Made by a program: the position numbers and the translations under genes. This document shows positions 11,665 to 22,742 of a DNA stretch of 64,000 nucleotides, piece after piece (positions within the stretch are counted from its first letter, which is position 1; the number at the start of each line of letters is the position of its first letter). Source of the stretch: Platerodrilus igneus (Eukaryota > Arthropoda > Insecta > Coleoptera > Lycidae); assembly GCA_036346225.1 (NCBI GenBank), contig JARFIW010001104.1, positions 7,714,001 to 7,778,000 of the forward strand. Direction: 5' to 3'. Under the pieces are notes generated by a model. It saw nothing but the letters and a program-made list of their open reading frames with translations, was not told the origin of the DNA and did no database searches.

Positions 11665-12449
11665 TAAGGGGTGTAAGTAGGATTTACGGTGACGAGACGG
11701 TTTGCAGCCCAGGTGAAGCGGGGGGTTACAAAATGTGGAGGCACCGTAAATCCTTTATGTCTCGCGGTCTTTATATTATTTTTTCCCTACCTCTAATTTC
11801 AAAGTCATTAAAAATGCTTTTAAATTAAGTTTAAAATTCAAATAAGAATAAAGAATTATTTAATGTAGGGTTAAACCCGTAACCATAGATTTGTAACAAT
11901 GGCTTCCTTCACTTGGATGACAATTGCTTACGTCCTAAGGGAAGTAAGTAAAAATTTACGTTCCGCTTCACAGCCATGCTAGTAAATGCAACTTATGGAA
12001 AATCGCCTCAGTGACGTAAGTATGTCACCTACAGTTAAAGTAGAACAAAATATTTTGTCGCCTAGTTTTAATTGTGAAAATTGTTTAATAATCCATCATC
12101 GCTCCAATCGTTCATATATTTGTTTTTTATAATTATTCAGTCTTCTCTGTGGTGATTTAAAAGATTAAACCTTTTGTAATTGAAGTTTTTTATCTTAATT
12201 TGCGAAAGGAAGATTTTGTTTTTCTGTCAAATATCGTTTCGTCAAGTGCTCCATAATAAAAAGTTGAAAATGCAAGGCATTGTCGCAACGAACTTCCAAA
12301 TGTAGACTTACTTTAAAACAATTTAAAGAAATTAAAATTATTATGTTGTAATAATTATAAGTATTCAGATAAAATACAAAAATTTATAAACAACAAAAGA
12401 GACATTTTAATATATTTTATTTTATTGAATAAATATTTTAAAAGCTATA
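11665..12449. other. No gene; one short inverted repeat
   Basis: The exact 13-bp inverted pair AGGATTTACGGTG / CACCGTAAATCCT encloses a GC-richer ~50-bp spacer between about 11679 and 11751. The rest is AT-rich with nothing recognised. Confidence 0.45.
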
Positions 12450-12520
12450 TATGTGTGTGTGTATGTATGTATGTATGTATGTATGTATGTATGTGTGTTT
12501 GTGTATGTGTGTGTGTGTAA
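12450..12520 (+). repeat. (TATG)n/(TG)n microsatellite
   Basis: A run of TATG units is bordered by TGTG repeats. The open frame on the minus strand through it is low-complexity His/Thr/Tyr and is not a gene. Confidence 0.9.
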
Positions 12521-12529
12521 ATAAGGGGG

Positions 12530-12940
12530 CATCATATTTCGATTCAGTTTTTTCAGAGGATTCTAAATATGTATCGCACATTAATTTTGGACCTATTTGA
12601 AATTTTGATAAAATTAATTCCGGGGGTCGGGTATCCGTGGTCAGATTTTGTGGGGGTACCATATTTCGACTCAGCTATGTTAGGGGAGTCCAAATATGTA
12701 TCGCACATTAATTTTGGACCTATTTGAAATTTTAATTTTCCCGACGGAATATCGCGGGGGCACGGCGTCCCCGTGGCCCGATTTCAACTGACATCAAAAC
12801 TTAAGCTCAGGACACCGAGCTGAATCGATTGATGTATCATACATTGATGTCCGACCATTAGAAAGGCCTCGGACGGACAGACGGACAGACGGACAGACAG
12901 ACGGACGACAAATCGATTTCATAAACGAACGAAGTTCGTT
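12530..12940 (+). repeat. Duplicated ~128-bp segment and GACGGACA repeat
   Basis: 12530-12609 and 12658-12734 are diverged direct copies sharing the run ATGTATCGCACATTAATTTT. They are followed by an irregular GACGGACA array at about 12871-12908 and a small hairpin (ACGAAC/GTTCGT) at about 12924. This layout looks like the edge of a retroelement, but the family is not identified. Confidence 0.6.
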
Positions 12941-13496
12941 GAAAAATTTTTAGTTCTGTTGCGTATATTTGTAAATATAAAATCGGCATCGACATACACA
13001 ACTTTTTACCACTTTATTTGCAGTTACGATAATATTGTTTTTAAAACAAAATTATCTCCGGAGAATATTTATTTTTGTGAAACATGATTCCGAATTCAAA
13101 TGTTGAATTCTGAATGATTTTGCTTACAATATTTACAAAACCTACAATTTCCTACTACACATTAAAAAACAAATGAATTTAAAGTAAATTATTTGCATGG
13201 GCATTAGAATTGATATTCAATAATCTCTGAAAAAGTAAAAAAGATAAATTTTTTTGATTTCGTATTTAAGTGGCTTTTACTTATTAGTGAAAAGCAATTT
13301 TAAATTCCAAATAAATACGTTTTCTAGAAATAATCTAACGTTTTGCAGTAACGAAAAATTGTTCTATAATTGCTGTAAAATTAAGAAAATTTATGGAGTT
13401 AAGTTTGATCATTGAATATTAAATTTAACGACACGAAAAGCTCTCCAATTGGTATTGAGCACTATTTCTTGTAGTCCAAAGCCTTCCAAGGCAAGG
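12941..13496. other. No recognisable gene
   Basis: AT-rich spacer without a supportable feature. Confidence 0.4.
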
Positions 13497-13660
13497 TTGA
13501 AATTTTGGAACACCTTTTGGGGTTCTACCCATATCCTGATGGTACTGGCGCAGGTTTGTGATTTTGTTCTTAACAATTTATTTCCATCAAATAAGCTAAA
13601 TCTTCAAGATTTACGCGATCAAGAGTATGACAACGGCATCAATATGAAAGGCAAATCTCT
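13497..13660 (+). pseudogene. hAT (ZMYM1-type) transposase fragment
   Basis: This is a near-identical copy of 19051-19214. It encodes NNLFPSNKLNLQDLRDQEYD followed by NGINMKGK. That corresponds to the QGYDNG-x-NM-x-GK block of the large hAT transposase group related to ZMYM1. The sequence leaves the family after this block. It flanks the gypsy element on the left as its twin does on the right. Confidence 0.7.
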
Positions 13661-13679
13661 GTATTATACAGGGTGTAAC

Positions 13680-13998
13680 CATAAATTTACGAAAATTTCC
13701 GTTTTTTCGGGATTCTTTTATATTTTTAGTAGGATTTATTTGTAGAATTTGGGTTTCAATGACCTCTCGTGACCCCTTATCACGTCAATAGATATATTCC
13801 ATATACTTTCTGGGTGTTGGTCACATTTAACTAACTTTTTCAATTTAAGTTTATCTATTGGCACGTTTTGGTTTATTTCAACTATTACCAAAATAGATAA
13901 CTTGAAAAAGAGAACACAAGTGTCAATCACTTTTTTTTATAGAAAAATGACTAGATCCATTTTTAATTTAAATTTTAATATATGTTGAATAAACAACA
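13680..13998 (-). repeat. Probable copia 3' LTR (partial)
   Basis: On the minus strand a purine run GAGAAGGGG directly precedes TGTTGTTTATTCAACATA, the expected polypurine tract and LTR start downstream of copia RNase H. The far end of the LTR is not defined; I place it near 13680 only because recognisable hAT sequence begins there. Confidence 0.45.
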
Positions 13999-14015
13999 CC
14001 CCTTCTCAACGTATA

Positions 14016-14172
14016 CTAAAATTGAACTAAATAAATTAATTCCACTGCTCTGACATGTTTAATCAACTTTGGTCCATCCAATGGTTTCGTTACCATGTCA
14101 GCAACCATATTGTCAGTAAGACAATAAACAATTTTAATTCCTTTTGTGTTAATGTGGTGGTGTACAAACTTG
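14016..14172 (-). pseudogene. Ty1/copia RNase H C-terminal fragment
   Basis: The frame reads KFVHHHINTKGIKIVYC, then TDNMVADMVTKPL, and ends LIYLVQF-stop. The ADMVTKPL motif is the hallmark of the C-terminal end of copia-type pol, just before the stop and 3' LTR. The rest of the polyprotein is absent; the fragment is cut by the SINE at 14173. Confidence 0.75.
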
Positions 14173-14320
14173 GCGCCTCCGTGGTGTAATTGGTATGCTT
14201 GTGACTACTATGGCCAATGTTCCGGGTTCAAATCCCGACAAGTTCCGCTTGAAAAATATTAGACGAGCATTTTTCACAAAAATATACCCTCGTTCGGATG
14301 AGTAAAAAATTAATTAGTAG
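14173..14320 (+). mobile_element. tRNA-derived SINE, 3'-truncated
   Basis: The tRNA-like head has a box A (TGGTGTAATTGGTATGC) and a box B (GGTTCAAATCCC), then the family body from GCTTGAAAAATATT onward. It is the same family as 54411-54705 and 2007-2262. The 3' half is missing. Confidence 0.8.
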
Positions 14321-14989
14321 TAAGTAAACTCGACAGAACTCATTAGCAAGGTGTAAAATTAGCAGAACGAATTCACCATGCAATGAAACAAGAACAAATG
14401 CCTACATAAACGTTATCGACTTTAGATTAGAATTGAATTGCGATCGTTCGATAAATACCAATAATCACTAAACAAGTAAAACGATTGTAACCCAGCTATA
14501 AGGTAAATCGCGAAGTGAAGGTTAATAATTATAAAATAGGTGAAGCTGAACTGTATGAGAATTAGCACGTTACAAATTCCCCTGGCTAGAGGAAAACGTG
14601 AAACGAAAAAAAAACAAAAAGTAAATCCAAACCCAATTTGAGGGAGGGGAAAAAGACGGTAAAGGAAAAAAAGGAAAACGGTAGAACAAGGACTGTCGAT
14701 GGGAGAATTAATACAGAAGGGAACTTGGCCAAAAATCTAGAACCAACTCAATGGATACCTGACATCGGAGGTAAAAAATCAAGCAATACCACAAACAACA
14801 GGCAAAACAGACATCACGACTATGGTAAATCTCAAAAGAGGGTTTCTGAAAAGCAACCTCAGTCATGTAATCGGCCAAGGTAAAATGCGAAGAGTAGGAC
14901 TAATTATGGGGGAAGGCGTAAAGCTAAAATAGCTTCCGGGGAATAGTAATATTTCGAGTTTAGAACCGATTCTACAATCACTGACTCGT
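14321..14989 (-). other. 3' non-coding part of the gypsy element
   Basis: This lies downstream of the integrase on the minus strand. It holds no coding signal I trust; the plus-strand frame at 14638-14883 is compositionally biased and unrecognised. No clear polypurine tract or 3' LTR boundary is visible, so the gypsy 3' end is undefined. Confidence 0.35.
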
Positions 14990-15419
14990 CAGGGTTTAAA
15001 GGAGCTGTATCTGTGTCGAGAGACTCATTCGTCGTATCCGGTTTAAGATCGCTGATATGCCAAACACCAAGAGAATTACGAGAATCATCTATCAGTTCGT
15101 AAGTCCAAGGGGAAAGTTTGGTTTTAACTAGAAAAGGACTAACAAATTTCGAGGCCAGTTTGACATTGAAGTAGCGAGTGGCATAAGAAAGAACGTAGTT
15201 ACGTTTTCATACGCGGTCACCGACGGCTAATGTTAGTGGTCGATTACGTAAGTTATAGGGTTTGCTATTTTTCTGATAGGCAATCGCAAGAAGTCTACAT
15301 ATATCTTGCCGAAGAGATTCATATCCCTCTAGGTCTGGGAAGTAGTAGGACGAAGGGGATCATCAAGAAAGTCATCCACATCAGGAGGTTGACCTAGGTG
15401 ATCACCGTATAGTACATAT
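14990..15419 (-). pseudogene. Gypsy integrase C-terminal domain
   Basis: The minus strand reads LASKFVSPFLVKTKLSPWTY and then GVWHISDLKPD, the GPY/F-type C-terminal module of gypsy integrases. It is in a different frame from the catalytic core and contains stops upstream, so at least one frameshift separates them. The module helps bind DNA during integration. Confidence 0.75.
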
Positions 15420-15866
15420 TCACGACCGCAAAAAGCAAAATACGGAGTGTGTTAAGTCGTGTTTAACAGCACGAATAGCGCAACCTATCTTAGCTAAGCT
15501 CACGTCCCAGTGAAGTTGATTGTCATAAACGTAGGATGAAATCATCGTTTTTACAACTCTATTAATCCTTTCCGCAGGGTTAGCCTGGGGGTGATAACGA
15601 GCAGTATATAATAGTTCCGCGCGATAATTGTGGCACATTTTCTTAAAGTGTTTACAACGAAATTCTCCACCGTTATCAGTAACGAGGTATTGCGGAGTAC
15701 CATAGAATAGGAAGATATAATCTTCAATTATTTTAGTAACAGCAACAGCAGTTGCAGTACGAAGAGGGAAGAAACAAGCATATTTGGTAAAGTTATCAGT
15801 AATGACTAAGATATAAGAGTGTCCCTTCGAAGGTCGGGGAAGAGGACCAACCAGATCAAAGCACAA
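15420..15866 (-). pseudogene. Gypsy integrase catalytic core
   Basis: The DDE residues are all present: D in CFDLVGPLPRP, D in VTDNGGEF, and E in YHPQANPAERINR. The reading frame overlaps the upstream zinc-binding part by 11 bases in another frame, which points to a single-base frameshift near 15870. It diverges from the family near the C-terminal end (HSVFCFLRS). An intact protein would insert the cDNA into the genome. Confidence 0.9.
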
Positions 15867-16694
15867 GACTGCGCCAAGGACGAGTAACTATAGCGCGTGG
15901 AGCCATAAACCCTGGAGGTTTCTTCTGTTGCAACTTATAAGCAGCACATATAGTACATTTGCGAATGTACCTCGCTACATCGGCTCGAAGCTTCGGCCAG
16001 TAATAACGCATAGATATTTTGGATGTGGTTTTATGAATACCCAAGTGTCCTGCAGTAGGCAAATCGTGATGCTCTTCAAGAATACGAGAACGTTGTTCTT
16101 TAGGGACTACCAGCTTCCAGTTTTCTTGTGGTGGTTGTAATGAAGATTGATTAGATATGACGTGCTTGTACAACAAATCATCTTGCACAAACCAATTTGG
16201 ATATTTCTTCGGATTCGCTTTTATGTTGGTACGAATTTTAATGTACCAGGAATCAATAATCGGTAAGTGAATAGAAGGCTTCACAGAATCTTCAACGGTA
16301 TCAATTTTTTCAACGGAGCGAGACAGCATGTTCGGTACGACATGGTCTCTTCCTTTACGATGCATGATAGTGAAGTCATACTGTTGAAGTCGAATGGACC
16401 AGCGGGCCAAGCGATCAGTAGGACTCTGCAAATTATTTAGCCAAACCAGAGAATGGCGGTCGGTATTAATTGTAAGGTGGCTTCCTTCGACATAGGGTCG
16501 AAACTTTTGATAGCCCAAAGAACGGCTAAGCATTCCTTCTCGGTGACGCTATAGTGGCGTTCCGATTTTTTGAGAGAACAACTAATATAGCTAATGACTT
16601 GTTCATCAGTACCATCATGTTGTGTCAAGACCGCACCTAAACCAAAATCAGAGGCGTCCGTTTGAATAGTATAAGGTAGAGAAAATTTGGACAA
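15856..16694 (-). pseudogene. Gypsy RNase H and integrase zinc-binding domain
   Basis: Two overlapping frames cover this part. The first (16437-16694) has the RNase H start QTDASDFGLGAVLTQ and EKECLAVLWAI. The second (15856-16533) continues with LTINTDRHSLVWLN, the linker MLSRS and the HHCC zinc finger (H-x-x-x-x-x-x-GHLG, then C-TI-C). The switch near 16500 is a frameshift. RNase H would remove the RNA template; the HHCC finger belongs to integrase. Confidence 0.9.
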
Positions 16695-16713
16695 CTAAGT
16701 ATTGGAGCAGAAA

Positions 16714-17655
16714 CTAAGTATTCCTTGAGGATTTCTGACATTCGGAGGACCAGTCGAATTTCGTACACTTCCTAGTTAGAGCAGTAATCAGAGCAGTAAC
16801 CGAAGATAAATCAGGTATGAAGTGGCAATACCAACTAGCCATCCCGACAACGCGTCGAACTTCAGTGACATTACTAGGTGGACGTAAGTTAAGAATAGCC
16901 GAAACTTTTTCGGGGTCAACATGAAGACCTTGGCGATTCAGCACGTATCCCAAATATTTCGGCTCAGAACGACAGAAACTGCATCGGTCATTATTAAGAG
17001 TTAGACCAGCGGCACTCAACCGAGAAAGAACTTTCTGTACAATTTCTAGGTGTTGTTCAAAAGTAGGCGTAACAAGGATAATATCGTCTAAATATGAGAA
17101 GCAGTAAGGCTCCAAGTCGGTTCCAAAAACGCGCTCAATAAGCCATTGAAATGTAGCAGGTGAGTTATGAAAGCCGAAGGGCATTCTGGTAAATTGATAC
17201 AAGCCACGACCAGGTACAGTAAACGCGGTAATAGGTTTAGCTTCAGTGGAAAGTGGAATCTGCCAATAGGCGGAACGAATGTCTAGACTAGTTAAGAATT
17301 TGCATCGCGTAAGCGATCTAGAATAGTCAAAATATAGGGGAAGCGGTAAGCATCTTTTTCTGTTACAGCTGTTAACCTTACGGAAATCTATACAGAAGCG
17401 ATACGTTCCATCTTTCTTGGGTACCATAACGATAGGGCTAGACCAAGGACTGTCCGATGGTTCTACAATATCACTTCTCAACATACTATCAAATTCTTGA
17501 TTAGCGTGTTTCCATAATACTGGAGAAAGGGAATAATATCGTTGTTTGATTGGAGTAGCAGAAGTTTTAATTTGGTGTTCAATCAGAATCGTGCAACCTA
17601 GCGGGGTATATTCATCAGAAGGAAAAGTTTGATCTATGACCTTAGTTAAATCCAA
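16714..17655 (-). pseudogene. Gypsy reverse transcriptase
   Basis: This frame of 313 residues carries the core RT blocks in order: MLRSDIVEPSDSPWSSPIV, PKKDGTYRFCIDFRKVN, LDIRSAYWQI, TRMPFGFHNSPATFQ, the catalytic FSYLDDIILV (near 17071-17100), then KYLGYVLNRQGL and the connection region. The YLDD box is intact. The frame ends at a stop shortly before RNase H, where the expected continuation is shifted. It is the best preserved part of this element. Confidence 0.95.
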
Positions 17656-18010
17656 GCGTTGAGTAACATTAAGGTCATCAAAAGTCTTAATTGAGTTAAT
17701 AGATAAGTCAGAGGAAGTACCAAAAGACCACTTTCCAGTACGTAAATCTGGGACAACTCCAAAAGCTCTCCAAAAATCAATTTCAAGTGTCTGCGAGATA
17801 GAGAGTACGATTAGTGCGTCTATTATGTTTTCTTTTCGACAAGGATAGGTAAGATAAGTGATCCCTTAACCTCACAGGGTTGACCATTGGCTACCGTACA
17901 GCGAGAGGTTTCTGAAGAATTGATAGATAGAGAAAGGGTAGATAAAATTTTCCATCCAGGTCCCTCAATGACTGTGCGTGAGGCACCAGAATCTAATTAC
18001 CCTAGTAGTC
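17656..18010 (-). pseudogene. Gypsy protease region
   Basis: On the minus strand near 17960-17990 the sequence reads LDSGASRTVIEG. DSGA is the active-site motif of retroviral-type aspartic proteases. It lies between Gag zinc knuckles and RT as expected. A stop lies just upstream and the frame to RT is not continuous. Confidence 0.75.
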
Positions 18011-18109
18011 TAATTCGAAAAATATGGACCGAGAGGTAGAGTTTTTCATCATTTCGAGCATTAGCCAATAAAATCTAGAAAATATTTGGATCGATCATCC
18101 AGAGTTAAG

Positions 18110-19009
18110 AGGCTTTTCGTTAAAGAAATCTAGAAATACCGAGTTCAAAATAGTGGGCGGTGAGTTGAGACCTCGGAATAACGATTCGTCCAGGTGTTTT
18201 AAGACTTGGTACATTCAGGATAATTGCGGCGGGAAACCTTAGGTTTGCCACAACCATAGCAATGAGGAACTTGTGGCTGAGAGCAAAGTGGGTACTTGTC
18301 TCCAGGTTAACTACAATTCCAACACTTAACATTCGAAGTCTGATTTGTAGACGTAGTGTTCAAGATTTTAGTAGTATTAGGTTTTGCGGTGCGTATAGGG
18401 ATAGTGGCCCAAATTGTAGAAGGCGCAGGAATATTATTAGAAGTGCCTGCATAAGCCAGATCTGACTGGTTGAAACTCTTCTCGTAGTAACCGAACGACA
18501 TCTTGCCAATTTGTTACGGAATCTTTATTTGCTCTAAATAAAATTAAAGCTTTGCCTGATAACAAATCGGATATGGAAGCGAACAGTTGCGAAGCCGAAA
18601 CGTTGCGTGCTTGGCATAACTCATTGATCCGCACCAACTGATAACAACAAATTTCGCTGTACTTCCTTTTCAGGATCAGAAGTAGTATTCAGGCGTTGAA
18701 TTCTTCCTTGAAGGTGGGTAATCAGAGTAGTAATGCATTTACTATCGGCAGTAAAAAATCGCTGTTAAAAGTTTTACTCGTTGTAGTTACATTAGCTAAA
18801 CTTTCATTCACGGCATCACGATCGGTCTGAAAGTTAAGATTGGATTTAACCGGAACAAAAGTTTGAGACGTTTCCAATTTTAAAATTTTTCTCAAAGATT
18901 CCCTAAGTTCAACCACAGGTAACTTCGCTTCAAACCCACGAGAACCAACTTCGCACTTCAGTTCCAGCTCCTTTAAACGATCAACTTTTAACTTCCAAGG
19001 ATCAGCCAT
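18110..19009 (-). pseudogene. Gypsy Gag
   Basis: Three broken frames. 18722-19009 starts MADPWKLKVDRLKELELKCE, the usual amphipathic N-terminus. 18437-18637 contains a capsid-like helix (GKALILFRANKDSVTNWQD). 18120-18332 and its neighbour hold two cysteine knuckles (CWNC..., then CYGCGKPKVSRRNYPEC). A stop falls inside the first knuckle. Upstream the element stops at about 19050 against hAT sequence, so its 5' LTR and PBS are missing. Confidence 0.8.
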
Positions 19010-19050
19010 TATATCCCGAAAACCAAAATTTTCAAATCGAAGACACTTTT

Positions 19051-19860
19051 AAAAGGAACACCTTTTGGGGTTCTACCCATATCCTAATCGTACTGGCTCA
19101 GGTTTATGTGATTTTGTTCTTAACAATTTATTTCCATCAAATAAGCTAAATCTTCAAGATTTACGCGATCAAGAGTATGACAACGGCATCAATATGAGAG
19201 GCAAATCTCTGATTTACAAAAACGAATTAAATGTAAACCCAAGGTCTATGTTTGTGCCATGCTTTGCTTATTTGTTAAATTTAGTGGTAAATGACGCTGC
19301 AAAAATAAACAATGAGGTTGTGTAATTTTTCGACATTGTTCAAAAACTATATTGCATTTTGTTCAGCATCAACTGTAAGGTGGGATGTTTTAAAACAAAA
19401 TATACCTGTATTACCTTTAAAACCTTTAGGCGAAACTTGTTTGGAAAGTAGAATAAATGCAAATACACCTTTAATTTTAAATTATAAGAACGTTTACAAA
19501 AGCTTTATTGTTATCATCAATTACGAAAAAGAAGATTTAAAAACTAGAATTATCACAAGCATTAGTGGAGAACTTTATTTCGTTTAAGTTTATCTGTTCA
19601 TTGATAACTTGGGACGATCTTGTATTAAAAAGATATGTTGCTACTAAAACGTTTCAAAATCCTAAAATTAATATTTCCGAATGTGTAACTTGTTACGTGC
19701 AGAGATATGTACGTGTTTTCTACAAGATGTTTGCAAACACAGATTTCGATTCATTAAATATTTCCGCTTTGTTATCTTTACGCCGTACTGAAGATAAATT
19801 ATGGATTGGTTTATGCTACATCTTCTATAATTTTATCCCTACACTTCATTCATAAGTCAT
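19051..19860 (+). pseudogene. hAT (ZMYM1-type) transposase relic
   Basis: Several frames in succession keep family blocks: DLRDQEYDNGINMRGKS, VNPRSMFVPCFAYLLNLVVN, then SASTVRWDVLKQ, ESRINA, and ISFKFICSLITWDDLVLK. They match the middle of ZMYM1-like hAT transposases. Frameshifts near 19325 and 19560 and many substitutions inactivate it. The first ~164 bp are duplicated at 13497-13660, bracketing the gypsy and copia relics. Confidence 0.8.
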
Positions 19861-19984
19861 TGAATTTGAAGTATATTTCTTGTCGCGTACTTTAGATACG
19901 TTGCTTTGAAGCGCTGCGACTGGTTTTATTGACAGATGTTAATCGGGTTTTCCATTTTATAGTATTGTAGTTTCGTTGGTTAGA

Positions 19985-20330
19985 ATGAAACGAAAAGTTC
20001 GTTGTATGGCATATATTTCGGATGATTCCTTTTTAGAAACAGTTATCGTCTTTAATAAGGTAAAATGCAATTTGTGGAATGTTTTTAGTGAAACAGTGAC
20101 GTAAGATCGTAAAAATCATGGGACTATTGAATTCGTTTTCCTACTAACCACCACAGATGGTAATTCTAATGAACGCTGAATACATGTTGATTGAAGATGA
20201 TGACATTTTCATATCCAGTCAAACGAAGCCGACTACAAAAAGTAGGTGTGCCCTAGTCGTGAATTATCAGAATCCTTTAAATTCACGTTTTGGCAAGCTA
20301 AAAGAACAGGAATCTTATGCCAAACTGTAA
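19985..20330 (+). CDS. Possible small two-exon gene, unknown product
   Basis: Exon 1 (19985-20059) starts MKRKVRCMAYISDDSF and ends at AAG|GTAAAA. A 97-bp intron ends in CCACCACAG at 20156. Exon 2 (20157-20330) stays in frame for 57 codons and stops after QESYAKL. Splicing would give an 82-residue charged protein with an acidic patch (IEDDDIF). No domain or membrane segment is recognised. Without splicing the first frame ends at 20102. The structure rests on splice-site appearance and in-phase openness only; a hAT or other transposon remnant is an alternative. Confidence 0.35.
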
Positions 20331-20914
20331 GACTTGCTGTTTCTTCTCGATTCAAACCGTATTTTTAGCTTTTGTTTTGGTTTGTTAGATTTTTATTAAG
20401 GATCGATTAATTTTGAAGTTAGATTTGATCTAAAGCACGTTTATATTTTCGCGTTTAAACCCGGGAGAAGCATTGGGGACGTGGCCGCAAGCATAGCGTA
20501 ATGTTTCTTCTCGGTATTGTTTTGATGGTTTCACACATGGAAAATTGGGTCTGACTTTTTTATGTTTTGAGGTTACTCATCGCACAAGTAGCGATGTTCC
20601 AGAGTGGAAATTGAACTTACTTCGCTCACATCGTCGGAATATACTAATGCGATAGCTATTATTGGTCGAATATTATTTATAAAACAAGAACAACAATTAC
20701 TGTTCATACAATTTTCTACATAAAACATTTAGAGTTACACTATTGTTTAGGTGTGACGTTATCACTTAATAATTTTTTGTTATAGCTGCTGCAAAATACA
20801 TTTCGGCCAGTAGATGATTCTTTTTCTTTTTATTGCTGTTCTCTACTAATACATAAATTATTGACATTTATTTAGCGCTTGTGGACATTATATAAATATG
20901 TGTATTATGCTTTA
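20331..20914. other. No recognisable gene
   Basis: AT-rich spacer between the putative small gene and the mariner element; nothing supportable seen. Confidence 0.4.
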
Positions 20915-22182
20915 CGAGAGACACTATTTATGTATTGAGAATAGAAAGAATAAACAAATGAATTTGATGAAAAATACTTTTATTACTTTTCTTTCGCCTT
21001 TAACATCTATACACTTTTGCATGCGATTGAACCACCTCCCAAAGCACTTTGTCCAGTCAGAAGACGGTAGCTCTAAAACATGCGTTTTGAAGGCCTCACT
21101 CGCTTCTTCGGGCGATGAAAATCGTTGTCCACGCAGTTTATCTTTATTACTGGAAATAAGAAGAAGTCATTGGATGCCAAGTCGGGGCTGTAAGGCGGGT
21201 GAACCATCAATTCGATCTTTGCGTGCCCAAATACTCGTTTGTTGCATGTGATGTGAGTAAGCTGGTATTGTCACGATGCAAAATGATTCATCATTTTGGG
21301 TTGGTTTCTCTCAATTTACCGAAAACTTCAGGCAAACAAATGGTCGTATACCACAGTGAATTAACGGTCTTTTGATTTTTGAGAGCCATAGTTGCCCCAG
21401 AACCGTTTTTCGTGAAGAAAAACGCCACCATTTGCTTCTTAACGCTTCGAGAACGAACAACTTTTGTTTGCTTTGCTTCACATTAAAACATCCAAACTGC
21501 CGACTGGCCTTTTCTTTCTTGCTCATACGCATAAATCCAAGACTTGTCACCTGTGACGATGTTGTATACCGCTTTGGATGCACCACAGTTGTATTTTGAA
21601 GTCATTTTACGGCACTAATCGACACGAGCATTTTTTGAGCATCTGCCAACAAATGTTAAATTCAACGCGCACACAGCTTCCGAACACATAAATGTTCGTG
21701 CAAAATCTTATGTATGCTGGTCATACTAATGCTTAAACATCTCTCGATTTCTTGATTTCTTTTTCAATTAGTTTTCGCACAGTATCGATATTTTCCGGCA
21801 CAACGACCGATTTTGGACGACCTTCTTTAACGGCGCCCGTGAGCGAACTACCTCCACGTTTGAATTCAGTGTACTAGCGCTATACAGTTGCTGTGGTTGG
21901 CGTTTCATCGCCAAAAGTTCAATCAAGTTTATCGATGCATTGCTTTTGAGTTAGACCACGTCGAAAGTCATAATAAATCATAGCTCAAAAATTTTCGTGA
22001 GTTAATTCCATATTTTGGCTGAGATGAAATTTTAAACACTACATAAAACACAAATAGTGCTCGCACGTCAAAACGTTCTGAGTACCTATAACCTCAAAAA
22101 TGTCAAACTTTACGATGGCAATTTCAGATTTCACCTGGCAATACCAGTGTTGCCAGTTCTCAATACATAAATAGTGCCCTTG
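20915..22182 (-). mobile_element. mariner transposon, full length but inactive
   Basis: Imperfect terminal inverted repeats share CACTATTTATGTATTGAGAA at both ends. TA dinucleotides border the element (20913-20914 and 22183-22184), the normal mariner target duplication. The length of 1,268 bp is typical. The single gene lies on the minus strand. Terminal repeats differ by a few bases, and the transposase is frameshifted, so the element is dead. Confidence 0.9.
20998..22011 (-). pseudogene. mariner transposase
   Basis: The start is at 22011 (MELTHENFRAMIYYDFRRGL), the helix-turn-helix DNA-binding part. Then come QKQCIDKL, FGDETPTTATV, FKRGGSSLTG and the GRPKSVVVPENIDTVRKLI linker. Further on are the HRDN motif with the second catalytic Asp, a YSPDLAP equivalent recovered only in another frame, and the C-terminal KLRGQRFSSPEEASEAFKTH. 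At least three frameshifts and several stops are present. The intact family performs TA-targeted cut-and-paste transposition with a DD34D site. Confidence 0.9.
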
Positions 22183-22651
22183 TATTAATATTTAAAAATT
22201 GTGGTAAACTAGTCGCTGAAAATAATCTACTGTATTTTGTTTTGTTGTTTTGTTTAATTTTGTTTTATGTAAATATTAGAATTGAAGTTAAAAATTGGCT
22301 TGAGTAATTAAGGAGTGTATTAATCATTTTTGTGAAAAATTTGTACTGTATAAATTCTCCCGAATATGTTGAATGAATATTGTTTCTGCGCGGGTTGGTT
22401 TTCCTTTTGTTTGTAACATATTTTGATTGAAGGTGTTTTAAATAAAATTCTTTTCTTGAAATTTTCTTTTTCTTTCCTTCTCACCCACCCAACTCTACGA
22501 CTTTTTAGTCAGCACGGTATTCTTTGGGTTCCTTTTTTTTTGTTGCGGTACTCAGCGCGGGCTATTTTCTTTGCTTACATTACTTTTATTTCTTGTCCGC
22601 ACGGAATTTGTAACAAACTGCCTTAATAAATTTAATTAATTATTTTAGTGA
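22183..22651. other. No recognisable gene; possible LTR-like U5 sequence
   Basis: A T-rich stretch with CACCCACCCAACTC near 22490 and ACTCAGCGCGGG near 22551 is reminiscent of the U5-like parts of LTRs elsewhere in the window. The plus-strand frame at 22423-22626 is not convincing. Confidence 0.3.
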
Positions 22652-22742
22652 AAAAAGACCTGGTGAAGGTTTTAATTCATTAATAAAAAAAACTGAAAAA
22701 GTAGCTGCAGAAATTAATATTTTGCCTGAATTTCCTCTGGTT
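22652..22742 (+). pseudogene. hAT (ZMYM1-type) transposase scrap
   Basis: About 30 codons read EKRPGEGFNSLIKKTEKVAA then EINILPEFPLV. The spacing of A-x-x-x-x-I-LPEFP fits the central region of ZMYM1-like hAT transposases. The scrap is joined directly to RTE sequence at about 22743. Confidence 0.45.
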
